A stretch of 15,727 bases of DNA from Desulfobulbaceae bacterium UBA2775 (GCA_002352445.1 DEIL01000181.1:1-15727), one strand, 5' to 3'; shown: positions 7,735-14,626, numbered from the stretch's first letter. A program made the numbers and translations. Notes: generated by a model not told the origin, from the sequence alone.

Positions 7735-7978
7735 AGTAATCCTCTCGGGTCATAATTCCACTCTTACCGAACCATCGAGCAAAGAAAATGAGCACGACAC
7801 TTGCCCCAATTCCAAACAGAGACCAGAAGCCGGGAATGTGTTTTTCCCCCCAGGTATGCGCGTGATGGTTGTCGACACCTAAAACACTCCATATCAGCAT
7901 GATCGCAACACCCAGGTAGCAGGAGTTCTGCACTGCTCTGGCGTGCTCTTTGAGGTAATCGATTATCTGTACAATCAT
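7724..7978 (-). CDS. Small two-helix membrane protein embedded in the nuo operon
   Basis: An 84-aa protein with no named function that I know. Two hydrophobic helices (about residues 18-35 and 51-70) are joined by a His-rich loop, VDNHHAHTWGEKH (35-47). The second helix is followed by the conserved-looking tail GKSGIMTREDYYDN. I recall similar unnamed proteins beside antiporter genes in Desulfobacterota, but cannot verify that here. Its start overlaps the preceding stop codon (ATGA, 4 bp) and its end overlaps the next gene by 11 bp, so it is very probably translated and coupled to both antiporter-like subunits. A role as an accessory or bridging subunit of the membrane arm is inferred from position. 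The histidines could bind a metal or quinone, which is speculation. Confidence 0.85.
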   Translation of the reverse strand: MIVQIIDYLKEHARAVQNSCYLGVAIMLIWSVLGVDNHHAHTWGEKHIPGFWSLFGIGASVVLIFFARWFGKSGIMTREDYYDN

Positions 7979-9453
7979 CCTGTCACCGCCTTTACAAATT
8001 GCAACATGAAATTAGGGAAAATACCAATTATCACGGATATTGCGCATGCTATGAGAATCGGTATAAGCATGGATAAAGGAGCCTCTTTTATTCCTTCAAA
8101 AGGCTCGTTTGCCGGCCTTTTTCCAAAAAAGGCCCTGTATGTAATAGGTGCAAAATAAGCAGCATTAAGCATGGTACTTGCAATCAAAATAAGGAGAATA
8201 CCAAGCTGATGAGCCTCAACGGAGCCTATGAGTAAGTTCCATTTGGTGATAAAGCCGGCAACAGGAGGAGCGCCGATCATGGAGAGTGATGCAATACCGA
8301 AAGCAGCAAAGGTAAAAGGCATGGTTTTGCCTAAGCCATCCATTTCAGATATATATTTTTTGTGGCTGGCTACGTAGATGGCACCTGCACAAAAAAACAG
8401 CGTTATCTTGGAAAAGCCATGATTGACTATATGGATCAGGCCACCCTGGATTCCGCGATCAGTGAGCAGGGCTACACCCATAATTATGTAGGAGAGCTGG
8501 CTCACAGTAGAATATGCAAGTCGTGCTTTCAGGTTATCTTTGGATAAGGCAATAACGGAAGCGGCCAGGACTGTGAAACCGACGAAATAGGCAGTTGGTA
8601 TACCGAGGTTGAGTGTATGCATGGTTTCGGTACCAAAGATATAGAGCATGACTCTGGTGGTACAAAACACACCAACCTTGACTACAGCAACGGCATGGAG
8701 GAGTGCAGAGACCGGGGTAGGTGCAACCATCGCACCAGGCAGCCAGTGATGGAATGGCATGACACCATTTTTTGCAAAGCCGAATATACAAAAAATATAG
8801 AGCATGATCACCAGAGTCTTGTTGATATCCGGTGGGAAGATGCCGGTGGAAATGTTTGGTGCAAAATCCAGAGTACCGGTGAGAACATAGATGAGAACCA
8901 TGGCGGGCAGCAGAAAAGCTTTAGCTGTTGTAGTCAGATAAATAATGTATTTTCTTCCACCATTGTATCCCTCTTCGTCCTGATGATGTGCGACCAGGGG
9001 ATAGGTACAGATGGAGACAATCTCATAAAAAAGATACATGGTGAAAAGATTGTCGGAGAAAGCAACTCCGATCGCACCAAAGATTGCAAGAGCAAAACAG
9101 GCATTAAAACGGGTCTGTGCGTGCTCTTTCAGGCTACGCATATAGCCCATGGAATAGAAAACAGCAATCGTCCAGAGGGAAGATGCCACAATGGCAAAAA
9201 TCATCGACATTGAGTCAGCGCGCAGAGCTATTGTCACGCCGGGAAGGATGGTAAACATATGGAAGAAGAGGGTGTTGCCTTTCAATACAGCAGGCACCAT
9301 TGATCCAACAACAAGAAGGAGGAGAATTGAGGAAACTGAGGAAATTCCTTCTCGTATATTTTCGTTATCACCCCTGAACATAACCCCCAGGGTTGCGATG
9401 AGAGGGATAATCAGAGCAATGAGCAGTTTGTAGTCCATTCCAGATGGCTCCAT
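7975..9453 (-). CDS. MrpD-like antiporter subunit, extra member of complex I membrane arm
   Basis: A 492-aa protein with about 14 transmembrane helices and no lateral-helix extension, closest in pattern to MrpD/NuoM-type proton-conducting subunits. All expected charged residues are present: Glu144 (TM5, in LFYEIVSICTYPL), Lys228 (TM7, in FAKNGVMPFHHWLPGAM), Lys259 (TM8, in VVKVGVF), His341/His345 and Lys349 (IHIVNHGFSK), and Lys404 (TM12, in VAGFITKWNLL). It lies where nuoL normally follows nuoK, 2 bp after the nuoK stop, but a longer NuoL-like gene, nuoM and nuoN also follow, making it a fourth antiporter-like subunit. Placement right after nuoK (MrpC homolog) mirrors the mrpC-mrpD order of Mrp antiporters. 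The ATG at 9453 (with AAAAGG upstream) is preferred over the ATG five codons inside. Automatic tools may name it nuoL or antiporter subunit D. Confidence 0.88.
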   Translation of the reverse strand: MEPSGMDYKLLIALIIPLIATLGVMFRGDNENIREGISSVSSILLLLVVGSMVPAVLKGNTLFFHMFTILPGVTIALRADSMSMIFAIVASSLWTIAVFYSMGYMRSLKEHAQTRFNACFALAIFGAIGVAFSDNLFTMYLFYEIVSICTYPLVAHHQDEEGYNGGRKYIIYLTTTAKAFLLPAMVLIYVLTGTLDFAPNISTGIFPPDINKTLVIMLYIFCIFGFAKNGVMPFHHWLPGAMVAPTPVSALLHAVAVVKVGVFCTTRVMLYIFGTETMHTLNLGIPTAYFVGFTVLAASVIALSKDNLKARLAYSTVSQLSYIIMGVALLTDRGIQGGLIHIVNHGFSKITLFFCAGAIYVASHKKYISEMDGLGKTMPFTFAAFGIASLSMIGAPPVAGFITKWNLLIGSVEAHQLGILLILIASTMLNAAYFAPITYRAFFGKRPANEPFEGIKEAPLSMLIPILIACAISVIIGIFPNFMLQFVKAVTG

Positions 9454-9455
9454 AG

Positions 9456-9782
9456 CTAACCTTTTAGTTGTACAGTGTCTTCAGCGTCAATAGATTTGTA
9501 ATGGTGATAGACAGCTATAACGATACTCAGTCCGATAGCCGCCTCTGCAGCAGCAATTGCCATGATAAAGAGCGTGAAAATCTGGCCGACGACAGGGTCC
9601 GGTGCGGTAAATCTGTTGAAAGCCATAAAGTTTACAGATGCCCCGGCTAGAAGTAGCTCGGCAGCAATGAGCATTCCGATAAAAGTTTTTCGGGTAACAA
9701 TGCCGTATACACCCATACCAAACAAGAGGGCACCAAGGATGAGAAATGTATTAAGACTGTTATACAGGGTAAGAACCGACAT
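9456..9782 (-). CDS. nuoK: NADH-quinone oxidoreductase subunit K
   Basis: A 108-aa protein with three transmembrane helices, usual for NuoK (about 100). The two buried glutamates of the proton path are present: Glu42 (in IAAELLLAGASVNFM, E. coli Glu36) and Glu80 (in IAAAEAAIGLSIVIA, E. coli Glu72). Its ATG overlaps the nuoJ stop by 1 nt (TGATG), so translation is coupled. Confidence 0.96.
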   Translation of the reverse strand: MSVLTLYNSLNTFLILGALLFGMGVYGIVTRKTFIGMLIAAELLLAGASVNFMAFNRFTAPDPVVGQIFTLFIMAIAAAEAAIGLSIVIAVYHHYKSIDAEDTVQLKG

Positions 9783-10330
9783 CAGTTTTTCCTCTCGACA
9801 CGGGCAATAACCAAAGCGCCGATAATTGCTATAAGGAGTACAATGGAAATGAGTTCAAATACCATCGAGTAATCTGTCAAAAGTTGGATTCCGATCTTTT
9901 TTATGGAGCCATCATTGATTTTTGCTATGGCTGGCCATTCCGTTCTAACCGCGAGAACTGAAAACCCCCCGGCGATAAGAGCGGCGGTGCCGAAGCCAAA
10001 CGGTCCGATAAGGGGGCTGGAAACACCAATCTTCTTTTGTTCTTCAGGGGCGGCAAGCATGATGGCAAATGAGATAGTTACCGCAACTGCTCCTACATAG
10101 ATAAGCACCTGCATCATGGCAACAAAGGGTGAGTTGAGGAAGTAGTACAACCCTGCAACTCCAACGAAACAGACAATCAAACCGGCAACTGCCCGGACCA
10201 GCCGTTCAGAATTGCAGGCTATGAACCCGCCAATAATTGTAACGGCAATCATGACGAGAAAGATAACTCCGACTAAACCGTCTGCGCTGAATAGAGCAGG
10301 AGGAGCTGCTATAGGTGTGGAAGAGATCAT
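9782..10330 (-). CDS. nuoJ: NADH-quinone oxidoreductase subunit J
   Basis: A 182-aa, five-helix membrane subunit of the complex I heel. The TM2-TM3 core (LYYFLNSPFVAMMQVLIYVG at 61-80, then AVAVTISFAIMLA) corresponds to the conserved QVLVYxGAIMVLFxFVIML of NuoJ, including the tyrosine of the TM3 pi-bulge helix (Tyr79). The stretch after it (VAVTISF) departs from the usual IMVLFVF. The end of the last helix, IIGALVIARVER, is typical. Its ATG overlaps the nuoI stop codon by 4 bp (ATGA). Confidence 0.93.
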   Translation of the reverse strand: MISSTPIAAPPALFSADGLVGVIFLVMIAVTIIGGFIACNSERLVRAVAGLIVCFVGVAGLYYFLNSPFVAMMQVLIYVGAVAVTISFAIMLAAPEEQKKIGVSSPLIGPFGFGTAALIAGGFSVLAVRTEWPAIAKINDGSIKKIGIQLLTDYSMVFELISIVLLIAIIGALVIARVERKN

Positions 10331-10767
10331 TTGTTTCTGGCCTCAAGGCGTTGAAGGAGATCAAAGATGAAATCTTCTCTGCGGGTAGATGCAAGGTTGT
10401 ATTCTTTTGAAAACTCCAGGGCGTTAAAATTACAGGATTCAACGCACGAGCCACAGAGAGAACATCTGGTGAAGTCGAGAATGTATTTAGTCAAAACCTT
10501 TTTTTTCTCACCTTCCGGTTTTACCCCGGCAAGAGTAATACAGGCGGAGGGACAAGCCCTCTGACAAAGACCGCAAACGACACAGTTAGGTTTTCCTTCA
10601 TCACTTTCAATAAGTTCAACATGTCCCCGGTATTTCTCCGTCATGGTCAGCGTTTCATAGGGATATTGAACGGTGACAGTGGGCTTGAAAAATTCTTTGA
10701 AGGTGACCTCCATGCCGATAAAAAGGCTTACCAGACCACTGTAAATGTCTTTAAAGTAGGTGACCAT
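10327..10767 (-). CDS. nuoI: NADH-quinone oxidoreductase subunit I (2x[4Fe-4S])
   Basis: A 146-aa ferredoxin-like subunit that carries electrons through clusters N6a and N6b to NuoB. Both motifs are complete: Cys62-x2-Cys65-x2-Cys68-x3-Cys72 (CVVCGLCQRACP) and Cys102-x2-Cys105-x2-Cys108-x3-Cys112 (CSLCGSCVESCN). In the second the usual proline after the last cysteine is Asn113. An N-terminal amphipathic helix precedes the folded part. The ATG at 10767 lies 1 bp after the nuoH stop with AAAGGTG upstream. With NuoE, F and G missing, this subunit is the likely entry point for electrons from an outside donor. Confidence 0.96.
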   Translation of the reverse strand: MVTYFKDIYSGLVSLFIGMEVTFKEFFKPTVTVQYPYETLTMTEKYRGHVELIESDEGKPNCVVCGLCQRACPSACITLAGVKPEGEKKKVLTKYILDFTRCSLCGSCVESCNFNALEFSKEYNLASTRREDFIFDLLQRLEARNK

Positions 10768-10768
10768 T

Positions 10769-11764
10769 TCAAAACACCTTTATTAATCCTGCAGTAAGCA
10801 GGAGATTGACAAGAGAGAGAGGGATAAGAATCTTCCAGGAAAGATTCAACAGTCCATAGATGGTTGTACGGGGAAAGGTCCACCGTATCCAGATAAATGT
10901 TGCTATCAGCAGGTAGAGCTTAAGGAGGAACCACCATACCCCGGGGAAGAGCCCAAAAGGACAACTCCAGCCACCTAAAAAGAGTATTGTAGTCATACAG
11001 GAACCGATGACTATATTGGCATATTCACCCATAAAGAACAGGCCAAACCCCATACTGCCGTATTCCGTGTGAAATCCTGCGACCAGTTCACTTTCAGCCT
11101 CGCCAAGATCAAAAGGTGCACGGTTGGTTTCAGCGAGAGTACAGATGAAAAAGATAAGGAAAGAGGCGGGCATCAAAATATTGTGGGATTTACCCAGCAG
11201 TGGGAAAATATTCCAGTGTAGAATAGAACTGGACTGCTGATGTACAATCTCCATAAGATCCATGGAACCGGCGATCATCACAACCGTAATCGTTGTGATA
11301 AGCATTGGGATTTCATAAGCTACCGACTGAGATACTGCACGGACGGCAGACATCATGGAATATTTATTGCGCGAACTCCAGCCTGCAAAGATCAAAGACA
11401 TGCTGCCTGTAGAGGCAAAAGCAAAGATCATCAGGATACCCACATTAATATTATGGGCGACAATAGAGTCGCTGAAAGGAATCGTGACGAAACTCATGAT
11501 GGCCGGGTACATTGCAAGTACGGGGGCCCCGATGAAGAGAACCTTGTCGGCACCACCCGGGATTATGAGCTGTTTTGCCATCAACTTTATGCCGTCAAGT
11601 GGAGGCTGTAGCAGTCCAAAGGGGCCATTAATGTTAGGACCTGGGCGTCGTTGAATGCGTGCGGCCCCTCTCCTTTCAGCCCAGACCAGGTAGGCGGCGT
11701 TGGCTGCGGCAAAAGCGATAGCCACGACAACTGCAAAAATTACATTCAGGAGTGTTAAGCTCAT
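10769..11764 (-). CDS. nuoH: NADH-quinone oxidoreductase subunit H
   Basis: A 331-aa membrane subunit with about eight helices that links the quinone cavity to the proton arm. Family motifs are intact: RRPGPNINGPFGLLQPPLDG (39-58), SSRNKYSMMSAVRAVSQ followed by YE (130-151), and the acidic quinone-funnel loop AETNRAPFDLGEAESE followed by LVAGFHTEY (211-235). GEYANI (246-251) keeps the conserved glutamate. The ATG at 11764 has GAGGAAA upstream and lies 13 bp after the nuoD stop, where nuoE, F and G would stand in a 14-gene operon. Confidence 0.96.
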   Translation of the reverse strand: MSLTLLNVIFAVVVAIAFAAANAAYLVWAERRGAARIQRRPGPNINGPFGLLQPPLDGIKLMAKQLIIPGGADKVLFIGAPVLAMYPAIMSFVTIPFSDSIVAHNINVGILMIFAFASTGSMSLIFAGWSSRNKYSMMSAVRAVSQSVAYEIPMLITTITVVMIAGSMDLMEIVHQQSSSILHWNIFPLLGKSHNILMPASFLIFFICTLAETNRAPFDLGEAESELVAGFHTEYGSMGFGLFFMGEYANIVIGSCMTTILFLGGWSCPFGLFPGVWWFLLKLYLLIATFIWIRWTFPRTTIYGLLNLSWKILIPLSLVNLLLTAGLIKVF

Positions 11765-11777
11765 AAATAGTTTCCTC

Positions 11778-12896
11778 TTACCTGTCTATCTCGGGAATGA
11801 CCAGATCAAGGCTGCCCATGAATGCAAGAGCGTCCATGATCATCATACCTCTGCATGATTCATCAAATAAGTGCATATTGGAGTACGTAGGGGATCTTAG
11901 CTTCAAACGGTATGGGGTTTTAGTCCCATCACTTACCAGCCGGACACCGAAACTTCCCCTGGCGGTTTCAACTGCCTGGTAATAATCTCCCGCCGGGGGT
12001 TTTATCAGTTTCGGTTTTTTCTTTGGCATTATCGGTCCATCGGGAAGTTTATCCAATCCCTGCTCAATTATACGAAGAGATTGCTCCATTTCCTTCATCC
12101 GAACCATGTAACGTGCAAGAGAGTCGCCTTCATGATAAACAGGGACATCAAAATCGAAATCAGGATAGACGGAATAGGGCTCATTTTTTCGCACATCAAA
12201 ATTAATACCAGAGCCGCGAGCTACGGCACTAGAAGCACCGTACTTACGACATGTCTCTTTTGACAGCAGCGCATTGCCTTCGAGGCGCTTTCGAAAAATG
12301 ATATTGCCCGTTACAAGTTTGTCGTATTTTATGAGAGACTTGCGCATGCGTGGAATAAATCGCCTGGCGGCATCGATAAAGTCGTCGTCAATATCGTTGT
12401 AAAGCCCGCCAAATCTGAAATAGCAATAGGTAAGCCGTGATCCGGTAACCGCTTCCAGCATATCCAGAATATATTCCCGATCCTGAAGTGCATACATAAG
12501 CGGACTGAATCCGCCGAGATCCATGACAAATGCACCAAACCAGAAGAGGTGGGAAGCAATGCGGTTCAGCTCTACCATTATGGCCCTGATATACTCAGCC
12601 CGTTCAGGCACCTCGATCCCTGCAGCTTTTTCAACTACGAGTACGTGACCGTGAGAGTAACCTAAAGCGCCCAGATAGTCCATGCGGCTGAGATTCATTA
12701 AATATTGGGGGTAGGTTTTATTTTCCCCCATTTTCTCATGCATCCGATGGATATATCCGATAACGGTTTCAGCGTTGACGATGTACTCGCCATTCATTTC
12801 CATCTTGACTCTGAGCACACCGTGGGTAGCAGGGTGCTGTGGGCCAACATTGAGAACAAATGTCTCGTCTGTTTGGAGTTGAATTGGAGAACTCAT
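11778..12896 (-). CDS. nuoD: NADH-quinone oxidoreductase subunit D
   Basis: A 372-aa quinone-site subunit, slightly shorter than usual (about 390-420) at the N-terminus. The opening LNVGPQHPATHGVLRV contains His25, equivalent to Thermus His38, and Asp126 (FVMDLGGFSP) keeps its acidic partner (Thermus Asp139). The C-terminus PEIDR is typical. The quinone-headgroup tyrosine (Thermus Nqo4 Tyr87, Yarrowia Tyr144, human Tyr108) aligns without gaps to Asn68 in TYPQYLMNLSRMDYLG; its codon, AAT at 12693-12695, is unambiguous in the sequence. The hydrogenase-type NiFe cysteines are absent, as expected for NuoD. The ATG overlaps the nuoC stop by 4 bp (ATGA). NuoC and NuoD are separate here, unlike the fused E. 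coli protein. Confidence 0.96.
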   Translation of the reverse strand: MSSPIQLQTDETFVLNVGPQHPATHGVLRVKMEMNGEYIVNAETVIGYIHRMHEKMGENKTYPQYLMNLSRMDYLGALGYSHGHVLVVEKAAGIEVPERAEYIRAIMVELNRIASHLFWFGAFVMDLGGFSPLMYALQDREYILDMLEAVTGSRLTYCYFRFGGLYNDIDDDFIDAARRFIPRMRKSLIKYDKLVTGNIIFRKRLEGNALLSKETCRKYGASSAVARGSGINFDVRKNEPYSVYPDFDFDVPVYHEGDSLARYMVRMKEMEQSLRIIEQGLDKLPDGPIMPKKKPKLIKPPAGDYYQAVETARGSFGVRLVSDGTKTPYRLKLRSPTYSNMHLFDESCRGMMIMDALAFMGSLDLVIPEIDR

Positions 12897-13432
12897 GCCT
12901 TGAAATCCTTTAAGAGTGGATGAAAATCTGCATCTTCGGGGAGGAGCAGCGGGATAAGGTGTGGGTGTCCGTCAAATTTTATACCGAAAAAATCGTGTGT
13001 CTCACGTTCATGCCAGTTAGCACCGGCATAAATGGTGGTAATTGTCGGGACAACAGGATTGTCTCGGTTAACTCTCGTCCTGATAACAACCCGGCAGGTA
13101 TCAAAGTCGTATCGACTGAAATCGTAAACTACCTCAATCTGGCCTTCTTTAATCCAGTCAACACCAGTAATACTCTCTATAAAAAATTCAGCCTCGTCGA
13201 CAATAGTGACGGCTTCGATGAGTTGCTCCGGAGCGACCTGGGCGTCAAGATGATATCCATGGACGGCATAATCACATTCAATAACTCCGTTTTGCCTTGG
13301 CTCTTTTTTAACTTTTGCTTTTTTTCCCTTTTCTTCTTCAACTTCTTCGCCTGGATCTTCGACTGCGGGAGGTTCAGGTTCAGTTGCCGGAAGCAACTTC
13401 TGGAAAGCCAGCTTTGTTTTTTCAATAATCAT
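12893..13432 (-). CDS. nuoC: NADH-quinone oxidoreductase subunit C
   Basis: A 179-aa peripheral-arm subunit. The 30-kDa-subunit signature lies at residues 135-167: YAGANWHERETHDFFGI, then GHPHLIPLLLPED. A highly charged, Pro/Glu/Lys-rich segment (about residues 18-47, with runs such as EEVEEEKGKKAKVKKEP) separates a short N-terminal helix from the conserved fold. It is encoded by a purine-rich tract including seven A in a row, and looks like a flexible linker. The ATG at 13432 has CGGAG about 9 nt upstream and lies 68 bp after the nuoB stop, the largest gap between nuoA and nuoK. Confidence 0.94.
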   Translation of the reverse strand: MIIEKTKLAFQKLLPATEPEPPAVEDPGEEVEEEKGKKAKVKKEPRQNGVIECDYAVHGYHLDAQVAPEQLIEAVTIVDEAEFFIESITGVDWIKEGQIEVVYDFSRYDFDTCRVVIRTRVNRDNPVVPTITTIYAGANWHERETHDFFGIKFDGHPHLIPLLLPEDADFHPLLKDFKA

Positions 13433-13455
13433 ATTGTAATACTCCGAAAGGCTGC

Positions 13456-13476
13456 AAAAAAAGCTCAGTTACTGAG
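13456..13476 (-). terminator. Possible attenuator hairpin between nuoB and nuoC
   Basis: On the minus strand CTCAG-TAA-CTGAG (13464-13476) is followed, after one C, by seven T (13456-13462). The stem is only 5 bp, too short for an efficient terminator, but its placement in the 68-bp nuoB-nuoC gap is suggestive of partial termination or RNA processing. Confidence 0.25.
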
Positions 13477-13500
13477 GCCAGGCTCGGTAAGAGAAAGAAT

Positions 13501-13998
13501 TTAAGCAATTTCAGGATTTTCCCATCTCTTCCAGTCAGAGATAAGATGCTCAAGTTCAATAATACCCTGCAGCAGGGCCTCCGGTCTCGGTGGACATCCG
13601 GGGACGTAGACATCGACGGGGAGGAATTCGTCCGCACCAAGGACAATAGAGTATTGGCCTTCAAAGGCAAATGGACCCCCGGAAATGGCACAATTGCCAA
13701 GAGCCATTACCCATTTTGGCTCTGGCATTTGATCATACAGAACTTTTATACCGGGCATCATTTTTTTGGTAATGGTCCCTGCGACAATCATCACATCACT
13801 TTGTCGTGGAGATGGACGGAAAACCTCTGCTCCGAACCGGGACATATCAAATCTGGCACAACCAGTGGCCATCATTTCGATAGCACAGCAGGCGATGCCG
13901 AAGGTGAGGGGCCATAGTGAGTTTGCCCGGCCTATATTGATGAGTTTATCTGCTATTGCAAATTGAACTAACGACGAAGGTACGTTTTGCGTTCCCAC
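13501..13998 (-). CDS. nuoB: NADH-quinone oxidoreductase subunit B (cluster N2)
   Basis: A 165-aa subunit carrying the terminal [4Fe-4S] cluster N2, which reduces quinone. All four ligands are present: the tandem Cys37-Cys38 (GIACCAIEMM), Cys103 (GNCAISGGPF) and Cys135 (VPGCPPRPE). Length and motifs are normal. The start is a GTG at 13998, supported by AAGGGAG 7 nt upstream. It overlaps the 3' end of nuoA by 31 bp, more than the usual 1-4 bp in this operon. Confidence 0.96.
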   Translation of the reverse strand: MGTQNVPSSLVQFAIADKLINIGRANSLWPLTFGIACCAIEMMATGCARFDMSRFGAEVFRPSPRQSDVMIVAGTITKKMMPGIKVLYDQMPEPKWVMALGNCAISGGPFAFEGQYSIVLGADEFLPVDVYVPGCPPRPEALLQGIIELEHLISDWKRWENPEIA

Positions 13999-14393
13999 TT
14001 AAATACTCCCTTGATCCAGGCATAGACGACAGCAAGTGATAAGATTCCAACAAATAGTATAATTTCGACAAAATCACGAATAGACGACGCAAATACTGCA
14101 TCGTTATATGCGATGGCAACAGGAAAGAGAAAAAGAACGTCGACGTCAAAGGCAAGAAAAATGAGAGCATAGAGGTAGAAGACTACATTGTATCGGATCC
14201 ATGGGTCACCAATTGGTTCCATACCGCATTCAATGGACTGGAGGGATTTGTTGTCGATTTGCCGTGTCTTATTGGGCATCAATAAGTAGACAATTGCGAT
14301 GGGGCCAAGCGCAAAGGATAATCCGCCGAGGGTAAACGCTGCAACCCAGAGCACATCTTTTTGATAAAGAAAAGCCGTGAACTCCTGTTCCAT
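13968..14393 (-). CDS. nuoA: NADH-quinone oxidoreductase subunit A
   Basis: A 141-aa, three-helix membrane subunit at the heel of complex I. The conserved loop and helix, IECGMEPIGDPWIRYNVVFY followed by LYALIFLAFDVDVLFLFP, is present. Asp83 is kept; the second acidic residue, usually Glu (E. coli Glu81), is Asp85. The loop cysteine (Cys56, the active/deactive-switch cysteine in mitochondria) is present. It is the first gene of the operon, with AAGGA 7 nt upstream of its ATG and a consensus-like promoter about 100 bp upstream. Confidence 0.95.
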   Translation of the reverse strand: MEQEFTAFLYQKDVLWVAAFTLGGLSFALGPIAIVYLLMPNKTRQIDNKSLQSIECGMEPIGDPWIRYNVVFYLYALIFLAFDVDVLFLFPVAIAYNDAVFASSIRDFVEIILFVGILSLAVVYAWIKGVFKWERKTYLRR

Positions 14394-14490
14394 TGTGATT
14401 CCTTGTTAAGATTGTATTGGAGACAAAATACAACTTTGCCAAGCGTTATCATTGATGGTAGACATTTATGCGAATGATTGAATCCGGCGT

Positions 14491-14519
14491 AATTTAAATA
14501 ATTGTGATAAGGGTGTCAA
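14491..14519 (-). promoter_or_regulatory. Probable sigma70-type promoter of the nuo operon
   Basis: On the minus strand a perfect -35 TTGACA (14514-14519) is followed after 17 nt by TAAATT (14491-14496, four of six matches to TATAAT). Transcription would start near 14484 and leave a leader of about 90 nt before nuoA. The -35 lies inside ATTG-N12-CAAT (14501-14520), an imperfect LysR-type half-site arrangement that could be an operator. Confidence 0.6.
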
Positions 14520-14553
14520 TAGGAATTTCGTTAGAATGTCCTACGTTGTGGTC

Positions 14554-14590
14554 CTTCCGGAAGCCTGTACTCATTGGTAATCCTTACAGG
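14554..14590. promoter_or_regulatory. Dyad symmetries between the divergent promoters
   Basis: Two symmetrical motifs lie between the nuo and LysR promoters: a perfect 10-bp palindrome CTTCCGGAAG (14554-14563) and the inverted pair CCTGTA (14564-14569) and TACAGG (14585-14590). They sit upstream of both -35 boxes, where activator sites are common. Protein binding is inferred only from symmetry and place. Confidence 0.35.
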
Positions 14591-14598
14591 AAAAAGAC

Positions 14599-14626
14599 TT
14601 GAGAAAGTTCTCAAAAATGATATATT
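14599..14626 (+). promoter_or_regulatory. Probable promoter of the LysR gene with overlapping perfect dyad
   Basis: TTGAGA (14599-14604, five of six to TTGACA) is followed after 16 nt by TATATT (14621-14626, five of six to TATAAT). A perfect inverted repeat, TTGAGAA-AG-TTCTCAA (14599-14614), covers the -35 and part of the spacer, so a bound repressor would block the promoter. Autoregulation by the LysR protein is the simplest reading, although the dyad is not a textbook T-N11-A site. Confidence 0.6.

Noticed and set aside
8617..9213. Plus-strand open frame of 198 codons opposite the MrpD-like gene
   Set aside because: It is antisense to a conserved membrane protein and rich in His, Asn and Cys, as expected for a mirrored frame of hydrophobic coding DNA.
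7975..9453. The 492-aa gene as an ordinary but shortened nuoL
   Set aside because: It has no lateral-helix segment, its TM12 motif is of MrpD/NuoN type, and a separate full-length NuoL-like gene follows.
13319..13325. Seven-A run in nuoC as a programmed frameshift site
   Set aside because: In the reading frame it is GGA AAA AAA GCA, not the A AAA AAG arrangement, and the full-length frame already gives a complete NuoC.
12920..13504. Plus-strand open frame of 194 codons opposite nuoC
   Set aside because: It is a shadow of nuoC; its Phe-rich run comes from the antisense of the Lys/Glu linker.
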